Assembly (NCBI GenBank): GCA_964556475.1
Contig: CAZKVU010000016.1
Location: forward strand, 1-19,336
Reading direction: 5' to 3'
DNA from: CAZKVU01 sp964556475
Lineage (GTDB): Bacteria > Patescibacteriota > Microgenomatia > UBA1406 > HO2-37-13b
Length of the DNA stretch: 19,336 nt
Shown here: positions 13,786-19,336 of the stretch, one piece after another
Layout of the letters: each line of letters opens with the position of its first letter
Position numbering within the stretch: position 1 is the stretch's first letter
Notes under the pieces: generated by a model
What the model was told of the DNA's origin: nothing
The model's input: only the letters and a program-made list of their open reading frames with translations
Databases searched by the model: none
Made by a program: the position numbers and the translations under genes

Positions 13786-15455
13786 TCAAGACGACAAGCG
13801 ATATTGCAATGCCTCTGCAATATGGTGTTCTTCAATTCTATTCACTCCTGATAGATCAGCGATTGTTTGTGCAAGTTTAATAACCGTAAAATATGATCNN
13901 NNNNNNNNNNNNNNNNNNNNNNNNNNNNNNNNNNNNNNNNNNNNNNNNNNNNNNNNNNNNNNNNNNNNNNNNNNNNNNNNNNNNNNNNNNNNNNNNNNAC
14001 TCCTGATAGATCAGCGATTGTTTGTGCAAGTTTAATAACCGTAAAATATGATCGTGGTGAAAGCGAAAGCCGAATGAAAGCTTCTGATAACAACTTCATA
14101 GAATTTTTGGTCATAACACATATCGACCGAATATTCTTGGAATTCATTTCTGCATTTGTTGAAAATGATGCGTTCAAAAAACGCTTTTTCTGAAAATCTC
14201 GTGCTCTTTCAACTCTTTCCCTGATAGATTGACTCGATTCGGCAGGTGATGAATCAATAATAACCTCTTGTTTTAGAGCTGGAACAATAACGTGAATATC
14301 TATACGGTCGAGTATAGGACCTGAAATTTTCTTTTTATATCTTAATATGTCTGAAGATGAACAAGAACATTCTTTAGTCGGATGTCCAAGAAATCCGCAC
14401 ATACATGGATTTGATGCAGCCACAAGCATAAAACTGCACGGAAAACGAACCGCTCCGCTTGCCCTTGATAATACAACCTCACGATCCTCAAGAGGTTGTC
14501 TCAACGCTTCGATAATATACCGAGGATATTCAGGAAACTCATCCAGGAATAACACCCCTCGGTGCGCAAGTGAAATCTCTCCCGGTTTTAAAACTGATCC
14601 TCCTCCAACCATTCCAATCTGAGAAATAGTGTGATGCGGCGCGCGAAAAGGTCTTTTTAACAAGGTGCTATCACGCAGCGTTCGTGCAATTGAATAGATC
14701 GTCGCAACATCAATAATTTCAGTTTTTGACATGGGAGGCAGAATTGAAGGAAGCGCTCGGGCAAGAAGTGTTTTCCCTGTCCCGGGTGGACCAATAAGTT
14801 GAATGTTGTGACCACCTGCAGCAGCTATTTCCAACGCTCTCTTAGCGAGGTGCTGGCCCTTAATGTCCTGAAAGTCGTATTGATAAACAATATTATCGAT
14901 CTTACGAGGATTATATTGAGCGCTCTTATCTATAACGAACTCTTGTGTTTTGATTGCATTGACAACATGTTGAACAGTCTTCGCTATGCAAATCTGCGAC
15001 CCTCCAACAATGCTCGCCTCAAGAATGTTTCCTTTCGGAATAAATAATTTACTAACACCCCACTTCTGAGAACCAAGCACAATCGGCACGATACCAGCAA
15101 CCGGAGCCACAGCACCGTTAAGCGATAACTCACCGACAAACAACATATCAGCTAACTTTTCTTTGTTTATGATACTCTGTGCAGCTAATATACCCAAAGC
15201 AATAGGGAGATCAAAAAGTGATCCGTCTTTCTTAATGTGTGCTGGCGCAAGATTAACTGTTATTCGTTTTTGGGGCATCTCAAAGCCTGAATTCTTAATC
15301 GCCGAAATCACTCTAACACGAGCTTCGTCGATTGCTTTGCTTGGTAATCCAACAATTTGAAACCCAGGCAAGCCTCGGTTTGCAATATCAATCTCAACGG
15401 AGATCTTTATTGCTTCCAAACCATACGTCGTTGCAGATAAAACACGTGCCAACAT
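13786..15455 (-). CDS. yifB: YifB/ComM-family magnesium-chelatase-like AAA+ ATPase (split by an assembly gap)
   Basis: After the false gap is repaired the protein is 504 residues, the normal family size. An N-terminal Lon-like fold (GLPGFQIVGLPSKAIDEAR) precedes the AAA+ core with Walker A GPPGTGKT (about residue 220) and Walker B VLFLDEF (about 303). A cysteine cluster CMCGFLGHP...CSCS and the C-terminal domain with SPRSYF follow. Some relatives (ComM) act as helicases in transformation. The printed sequence carries 100 N (13899-13998) with the same 55 nt on both sides. Removing one copy and the N run restores the frame into VNRIEEHHIAEALQYRLSS and a TGA at 13786-13788; as printed, the frame closes early at 13842. 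TATAGT six nucleotides before the ATG suggests a leaderless mRNA. Confidence 0.93.
13844..14053. other. Scaffold gap with 55-bp duplicated flanks (assembly artefact)
   Basis: Positions 13844-13898 and 13999-14053 are identical over 55 nt and flank exactly 100 N. Both copies encode the same part of YifB (TVIKLAQTIADLSG). Two contigs with a 55-nt overlap were joined without merging. Collapsing 155 nt gives an intact gene. Confidence 0.93.
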
Positions 15456-15461
15456 GCGAAG

Positions 15462-15467
15462 ACTATA
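15462..15467 (-). promoter_or_regulatory. -10 box of yifB, leaderless
   Basis: TATAGT on the minus strand exactly six nucleotides before the ATG at 15455, so the expected start site is the A of ATG. No convincing -35 or Shine-Dalgarno. Confidence 0.5.
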
Positions 15468-15507
15468 TCAGAGAAAGATTAATTTTCTTTTAAGTGCTTA
15501 TGTGAGA

Positions 15508-16506
15508 TTATTTCTTTTCGTTGGCAATTTCTACAATAATTGTTTCGATGAGGAGGGCAACAGGAACTGCCAAAATAGCACCCATAATTCCGCCGATCTT
15601 GCCACCAATACTCAGTGCAATCAATGTTGTGATCGGATGAATACCAACTGTTTTATTCATAACATATGGAACGATAAGGTTATTCTCAAGTTGCTGTATC
15701 ACGATGTATAAAATAATCGTAATACCACCAAGCCATAGCGAGGATGATGATGCGACAAGAAATGCAGGGACCGTTGCAATAATGGGTCCGATTATGGGAA
15801 CAATCTCAAGTAAACCCGCGAGAACTGCTAGTGATAAAGCAAACTTTATTCCAAGAACTGAAAGACCAACATAAACCAAAGCCCCAATAATGGTCATCAA
15901 TATTAATTCTGCTCTCATCCATGCACCCATCCGTGCTTCAATTTTTCGGACCGTCACAACAATCTTGCGTGCTCTACTTGTCTCAAAAAACTTACCAACA
16001 AAACTTTGAAGCAATCTCTCCTCGAGAAGGAAATAAAAGGTGAAAAAAGCAATGGTGATGAGGAAAAGGAAATTCGAGAAAACCCCTGAAGCAACTTTGA
16101 AGAAGTTAGCTGTAACGTCCGGCAAAAATTGAATAAGCGAATCAATATTAATTGGCCCCTTAACAAAAGGCATTGATTTTGTAATTAAATAAGGAAGATC
16201 CTTAAGGAACAAAATGCTTTCCGATGCGATTGTCGGAATTATGAGCGACAAAAGTGAGCCGATGACGATTATCGCTGAAAAAAATACGACGATTGTCGCA
16301 ACAGCATGCGGTACATTTTTATTTTCCAGCTTAAAAACAAGAGGCTTGAGCGCGCTCATAAAAATAAATCCGAGCAACAAAGCAAAAATCAATTCGTGGT
16401 TAAGCTGAATAAATTTCACACCATAACTAATGCCATAAAAAACCAGCACAAGAAAAACAAGTGACCGCGCTGTTATCTGAATTTTTTGAGGTGATTTATC
16501 TGCCAT
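15508..16506 (-). CDS. AI-2E/PerM family membrane permease
   Basis: A 332-residue polytopic inner-membrane protein with about seven to eight hydrophobic helices. The C-terminal half has family signatures: GLLEIVPIIGPIIATVPA, VIQQLENNLIVPYVM, and IGGKIGGIMGAILAVPVA. Members export or exchange small molecules or ions (TqsA and some Na+/H+ antiporters), but the substrate cannot be read from sequence. I use ATG 16506; a TTG just before it is possible but would fall at the predicted transcription start. It lies 52 nt upstream of yifB in the same direction. Confidence 0.92.
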   Translation of the reverse strand: MADKSPQKIQITARSLVFLVLVFYGISYGVKFIQLNHELIFALLLGFIFMSALKPLVFKLENKNVPHAVATIVVFFSAIIVIGSLLSLIIPTIASESILFLKDLPYLITKSMPFVKGPINIDSLIQFLPDVTANFFKVASGVFSNFLFLITIAFFTFYFLLEERLLQSFVGKFFETSRARKIVVTVRKIEARMGAWMRAELILMTIIGALVYVGLSVLGIKFALSLAVLAGLLEIVPIIGPIIATVPAFLVASSSSLWLGGITIILYIVIQQLENNLIVPYVMNKTVGIHPITTLIALSIGGKIGGIMGAILAVPVALLIETIIVEIANEKK

Positions 16507-16514
16507 CAAATCGT

Positions 16515-16520
16515 ATTATA
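16515..16520 (-). promoter_or_regulatory. -10 box of the AI-2E permease gene
   Basis: Perfect TATAAT on the minus strand, 8 nt before the ATG at 16506; leader of 1-2 nt predicted. The -35 is poor. Confidence 0.5.
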
Positions 16521-16554
16521 GCAGGTAAATGTCACAAACGACCTCGAAAGTATC

Positions 16555-17235
16555 CTATCGGGCAAGGGTAAAAGCATATACGGTTTCACATCCGGATTTT
16601 TTCAATTCGTAAGCAGCCTGTTTAATTGTAGCTCCTGTTGTCCAGACATCATCAATAAGGAATATTGTTGAGTATATTGGGGCGTCGCGAACAATTGCAA
16701 ATGCACCTCGAACATTTGCATACCGATCAGCATGTGAGCTGATTTTTGCTTGCTGAGGAGTAAACTTTGACCGTTTAATATAGCGTTCGACGTAGGGCAC
16801 ATTACACATCTGTGAAAAATATCGGGCGATTATCGCTGCTTGGTTAAATCCTCTTTTCTTTAGTCGACGATTATGCAAGGGGATTGGTACAAAGACTGCG
16901 TTCTGATAAACCGATGTTATATTCGTAATATCACGGCGACGATCCGCTGGAAATGTATTAAAAAGATTCCCAAATGCAGATTTAATACCTTTGTATTTGA
17001 TGCCTTTGATAATGCGGGCAAAAATACCTTTATACTCGAATACTGATATTAAACCATCAACGCAGCCTTCAGACATGCACGATCGATGAGTCTTACCAAA
17101 CAAACTCGGCCGCTCACAATAAGGACAAATGTCTTTTGTAACTTTCTCAAGTTTTTGCGCACATGAAACACACACATACGAACCAAATCTATTACAAACA
17201 AGGCATGTTTTAGGAAAAAGTACATCGAGGAGCAT
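16555..17235 (-). CDS. comF: ComF-family phosphoribosyltransferase-like protein
   Basis: A 226-residue cytoplasmic protein linked in other bacteria to DNA uptake (ComFC/GntX group). The N-terminus carries a zinc-finger-like set: CLVCNRFGSYVCVSC near the start, then CPYC. Next comes the family block VFVPIPLHNRRLKKRGFNQA, and the PRPP-binding loop FLIDDVWTTGAT lies near 192-203. The length is typical. It stands between trmD and the permease, all leftward, with its own -10 box. Its presence with the YifB/ComM relative fits competence or recombination, though both families also occur in non-competent bacteria. Confidence 0.9.
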   Translation of the reverse strand: MLLDVLFPKTCLVCNRFGSYVCVSCAQKLEKVTKDICPYCERPSLFGKTHRSCMSEGCVDGLISVFEYKGIFARIIKGIKYKGIKSAFGNLFNTFPADRRRDITNITSVYQNAVFVPIPLHNRRLKKRGFNQAAIIARYFSQMCNVPYVERYIKRSKFTPQQAKISSHADRYANVRGAFAIVRDAPIYSTIFLIDDVWTTGATIKQAAYELKKSGCETVYAFTLAR

Positions 17236-17244
17236 GGTGAGAGA

Positions 17245-17250
17245 ACTATA
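17245..17250 (-). promoter_or_regulatory. -10 box of comF
   Basis: TATAGT on the minus strand, 9 nt before the ATG at 17235. No clear -35 and no Shine-Dalgarno. Confidence 0.45.
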
Positions 17251-17310
17251 TCAGGTGAAAGTTAACTCACTCTAAGATGAATTTAAGTTCTATTTAATGA
17301 TTGCGGTGAT

Positions 17311-18072
17311 CTATTTAAGTAGATCTGGACGAACCTCTTTTGTCTTATTAAATGCTTGCTGCAATTGCCAAACTCGTATTTTTTTTGGATCACCAGAGAG
17401 TAAAACATCTGGCACTAATTTGCCTGAATAATCTTGAGGACGCGTGTAGTGTGGATATTCGAGAAGTTGGACTGACTGAATATTTTTGCTCTGTAAACCT
17501 AGCACAATAGGATCGTTGCCAACTGCTTTCATCAGCTCATCAACATCAACCACAAAAAAACTCTCGAGCTGAGTAGCATCTTCTTTTTTCAAAACCCCAG
17601 GTAATAACCGAATCACTGAATCAGAAATAATAGCAGCAGGAAGCTCCCCGCCGGTAAGTATATAATCTCCAACCGATATTTCTTCATCGATAAAATCTGT
17701 AATTCTCTCATCAATTGCTTCATAATGGCCAGCAATAATAATGAGCTCGTCGAGCTGTGAAAATTCTTGCGCTTTTGCTTGCTTATATACAGATCCACGA
17801 GCAGAAGTTAAGATTGTTCTCGTTTTCTGATTGATTGAAAAGCCATGCTTAAGGCTTTCCAAGGCCTTTCGAATCGGCTCTACCATAAGCACCATACCAG
17901 CACCGCCACCAAACGGCCGATCATCAACAATTTTGTGTGGATCATCAGCGAAATCGCGTATATTATGTATTTCAATTTCAACCAAACCCTTCTCTTGTGC
18001 TCGTTTTACAATACTCTCATTTAGGAAGCCCCTCAACATTTCAGGGAAGAGTGTCAGAATAACAATTTTCAT
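17311..18072 (-). CDS. trmD: tRNA (guanine-N1)-methyltransferase
   Basis: A 253-residue SPOUT enzyme that methylates G37 of tRNAs using SAM and prevents frameshifting. Signatures in order are MKIVILTLFPEM, VDDRPFGGGAGM, AGHYEAIDERI, ISVGDYILTGGELPA, YPHYTRP, LLSGDPKKI and a C-terminal RPDLL. I start at ATG 18072, the family start, preceded by TATAAT and six nucleotides; an in-frame ATG at 18120 would read through that promoter. Two oddities are visible. About 28 extra residues (173-202) separate ESFF from LLEYPHYTRP. Also, the residue aligned to the catalytic Asp169 of the E. coli enzyme (EDSF) is Glu170 (ESF). The C-terminal tail is shorter than in E. coli. Confidence 0.94.
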   Translation of the reverse strand: MKIVILTLFPEMLRGFLNESIVKRAQEKGLVEIEIHNIRDFADDPHKIVDDRPFGGGAGMVLMVEPIRKALESLKHGFSINQKTRTILTSARGSVYKQAKAQEFSQLDELIIIAGHYEAIDERITDFIDEEISVGDYILTGGELPAAIISDSVIRLLPGVLKKEDATQLESFFVVDVDELMKAVGNDPIVLGLQSKNIQSVQLLEYPHYTRPQDYSGKLVPDVLLSGDPKKIRVWQLQQAFNKTKEVRPDLLK

Positions 18073-18078
18073 ATGTAT

Positions 18079-18088
18079 ATTATATACT
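18079..18088. promoter_or_regulatory. Overlapping divergent -10 boxes for trmD and yidD
   Basis: TATAAT on the minus strand (18079-18084) lies six nucleotides before the trmD ATG. TATACT on the plus strand (18083-18088) lies six nucleotides before the yidD ATG at 18095. The two boxes share two bases, and the whole intergenic space is only 22 nt. Each -35 would have to lie inside the opposite gene. The two promoters probably cannot be occupied at once. Confidence 0.6.
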
Positions 18089-18094
18089 ACAGAT

Positions 18095-18331
18095 ATGAAA
18101 CGCAGCGCTCTGTGGCTCATAAAAGCATATCAAGCAGCAAAACCAATCCGCGTCATCCTGGGAAGATTATTCTTTTTACCGGAATCTACCTGTCGATTTA
18201 GGCCGACATGTTCAGAATACATGTATCAGGCAGTGGAAAAATATGGAATTATCAAGGGCGGAGGAATGGGGTTCAAGCGCATTATTCGGTGTAATCCGCT
18301 ATCGCGACCAACATATGATCCGGTAAAATAA
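18095..18331 (+). CDS. yidD: Membrane protein insertion efficiency factor YidD
   Basis: A 78-residue protein with the family signature CRFRPTCSEYMYQAVEKYG followed by KRIIRCNPLSRPTYDPV. YidD is a small membrane-associated factor that helps YidC insert proteins in the inner membrane. It is often found near yidC, rnpA and rpmH, but here it lies apart from them, opposite trmD. I start at the ATG six nucleotides past TATACT; upstream in-frame ATGs lie inside trmD. The NUDIX gene follows after 9 nt. Confidence 0.93.
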   Translation: MKRSALWLIKAYQAAKPIRVILGRLFFLPESTCRFRPTCSEYMYQAVEKYGIIKGGGMGFKRIIRCNPLSRPTYDPVK

Positions 18332-18340
18332 TTGTAAATC

Positions 18341-18778
18341 ATGATCACATGCGAATTTGAAAACGGAAACAAAGCATCACTTCGACATGTTGTCGTTGAT
18401 ATTCTCATTATTGAAAAAGGTAAAATTCTTCTGGTTAAAAGAGCTCCTCATTTATTAAACGGGGGGAAGTTTGCGCTTGTTGGTGGTTATGTAGATAGAG
18501 ATGAAACAACTATAGAAGCAGCAATACGAGAGGCCGAGGAAGAAACAGGGTATCGTATTACAATAAACAAATTACTACGCATTAAAGATAATCCAAATCG
18601 AAAAGGTGAAGACCGTCAGAACATATCTTTTGTATACCTCGCGACGGTTATTGATAAGATTTCTGAGCCTGACGATGAATCAACAGATGTACGCTGGTTT
18701 GATCTGCATGAGTTACCTTCGGAAGAAGAATTTGCTTTTGACCATTACGAAGATGTAATGGGATATTTAGAACAGTAA
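18341..18778 (+). CDS. NUDIX hydrolase
   Basis: A 145-residue pyrophosphohydrolase of the NUDIX family. The complete Nudix box runs over residues 49-71 (G-x5-E-x7-REAEEETGY), including the metal-binding glutamates. The fold is complete at both ends (RHVVVDILIIEKGKILLVKR at the start and a WFDLHELP motif near the end). The substrate is not predictable; candidates are nucleotide sugars, ADP-ribose or oxidised nucleotides. It is 9 nt downstream of yidD without a Shine-Dalgarno or its own promoter, so it is likely co-transcribed. Confidence 0.93.
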   Translation: MITCEFENGNKASLRHVVVDILIIEKGKILLVKRAPHLLNGGKFALVGGYVDRDETTIEAAIREAEEETGYRITINKLLRIKDNPNRKGEDRQNISFVYLATVIDKISEPDDESTDVRWFDLHELPSEEEFAFDHYEDVMGYLEQ

Positions 18779-18798
18779 ATTAACTCGTTCATAAATTC

Positions 18799-19278
18799 CT
18801 ATGAAGCATGATTGCCCGAGGGTCTTCCTTGATCATCAAACAATTCTATAACTGTTTTCCACTCTTTTCCTTCTCTATATTGTCTTTCCTTGCGAGAAAC
18901 AACACCATTAGGATGGTATTCGTATGTCGTTTTATCTGTAACAGCCCACCCACCAGAATCCTGCTTAGCCGTCTTAACATCATTCGTCAATCTTCCATTC
19001 ATATCATATTGACTTTCTTTAATCACATGTGGACTACCCGGAATGTTTCCATCGGTTTCTAACACCCTTTTACCAAAATATTCACTACTTCCAGCTTCGG
19101 GTTTTGCTGTTATTAAAGTTCCATTACCATAAACTGTCGATACAAGATCGCCTCGATCAACAAGGGGCTGTAATGCAGTAATTTTCCCCCAAGGATTTCC
19201 TGAATCTACTGCTTGTAAGAGCTGAGTAGCTTCTGATAAAACTGCCGCTGGAGTCACTGCTTCTGGTGAAGGATCCAT
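18799..19278 (-). CDS. Unrecognised protein with MORN/YD-like repeats
   Basis: A 159-residue protein without signal peptide or membrane segment. The C-terminal half contains repeated short units with an aromatic start and an NG/QG turn (ESQYDMNGRL, YEYHPNGVVSRK, ELFDDQGRPSG), a pattern seen in MORN-variant and YD/RHS-type repeats. The N-terminal half is acidic and helical. No function can be named. Coding is supported by TATAAT 11 nt before the ATG, the spacing used by its neighbours. It converges on the NUDIX gene with about 20 nt between them. Confidence 0.68.
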   Translation of the reverse strand: MDPSPEAVTPAAVLSEATQLLQAVDSGNPWGKITALQPLVDRGDLVSTVYGNGTLITAKPEAGSSEYFGKRVLETDGNIPGSPHVIKESQYDMNGRLTNDVKTAKQDSGGWAVTDKTTYEYHPNGVVSRKERQYREGKEWKTVIELFDDQGRPSGNHAS

Positions 19279-19289
19279 AATATAAAAGC

Positions 19290-19320
19290 ATTATATACTT
19301 TTTTCCTCAAAGATTTTCAA
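19290..19320 (-). promoter_or_regulatory. Promoter of the MORN/YD-like gene
   Basis: TTGAAA (19315-19320), a 19-nt spacer and TATAAT (19290-19295) on the minus strand. The ATG follows 11 nt later. The spacer is longer than optimal. Confidence 0.5.
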
Positions 19321-19336
19321 CTTAACATTTGGTGGA

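Noticed and set aside
13786..13788. TGA recoding (code 25), as in some CPR lineages
   Set aside because: TGA terminates the repaired yifB exactly where the family ends, and no in-frame TGA is needed in any gene.
13842..15455. yifB as a frameshifted pseudogene
   Set aside because: The premature stop arises only from the 100-N gap and the duplicated 55 nt; collapsing them restores a normal C-terminus.
1..19336. CRISPR array, tRNA genes, insertion sequence or phage genes
   Set aside because: I saw no regularly spaced direct repeats, no cloverleaf sequence and no transposase, integrase or phage structural gene.

Overview
The window looks like a chromosomal piece of a Candidate Phyla Radiation (Patescibacteria-type) bacterium. 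The evidence is AT-rich, tightly packed DNA, a DUF4012 envelope protein, a small ribosomal protein S1, a bacterial-PH membrane protein, a PP2C-like/propeller membrane protein, and many small membrane-anchored proteins of unknown function. I cannot place it to a phylum. TGA is used as a stop (yifB, after repair of an assembly gap), so there is no sign of the TGA-glycine code.

Layout. 1-346: AT-rich; the first codons of a leftward gene, a rightward promoter and a leader rich in inverted repeats. 347-2074: a strikingly GC-rich gene for an M3-family oligoendopeptidase, followed by GC-rich hairpins up to about 2245; this block is foreign in composition (gene transfer or a chimeric join). 2384-7613, rightward: DUF4012 protein, ribosomal protein L25 (CTC type), a 108-residue membrane-anchored protein, GAPDH, and a cysteine-rich membrane-anchored protein. 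7614-7959: the glmS leader, which contains a divergent glmS ribozyme. 7960-9723: glmS. 9766-12413, leftward: a three-gene membrane operon (PH-domain protein, two-helix protein, PP2C-like/propeller protein). 12439-12549, leftward: a lone 5S rRNA with its own promoter. 12602-18072, leftward: rpsA, yifB/comM-like ATPase (interrupted by 100 N), AI-2E family permease, comF-like phosphoribosyltransferase, trmD. 18095-18778, rightward: yidD and a NUDIX hydrolase. 18799-19278, leftward: an unrecognised protein with MORN/YD-like repeats.

How it works together. The content is mostly housekeeping: translation (L25, S1, 5S, TrmD), glycolysis (GAPDH), amino-sugar supply for the envelope (GlmS under a metabolite-sensing RNA), membrane protein insertion (YidD) and DNA uptake/processing (ComF, YifB/ComM family). 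Most first genes share one layout: a sigma70-like -10 box 6-11 nt before the ATG and no Shine-Dalgarno, which implies leaderless or nearly leaderless mRNAs. rpsA, with a clear AGGAG, is the main exception.

The points that most deserve a second look are the divergent glmS ribozyme with a change at the expected catalytic guanine, the leaderless promoter pattern, the GC-rich island with inverted repeats at both edges, and the false gap in yifB, where a 55-bp overlap was left unmerged.
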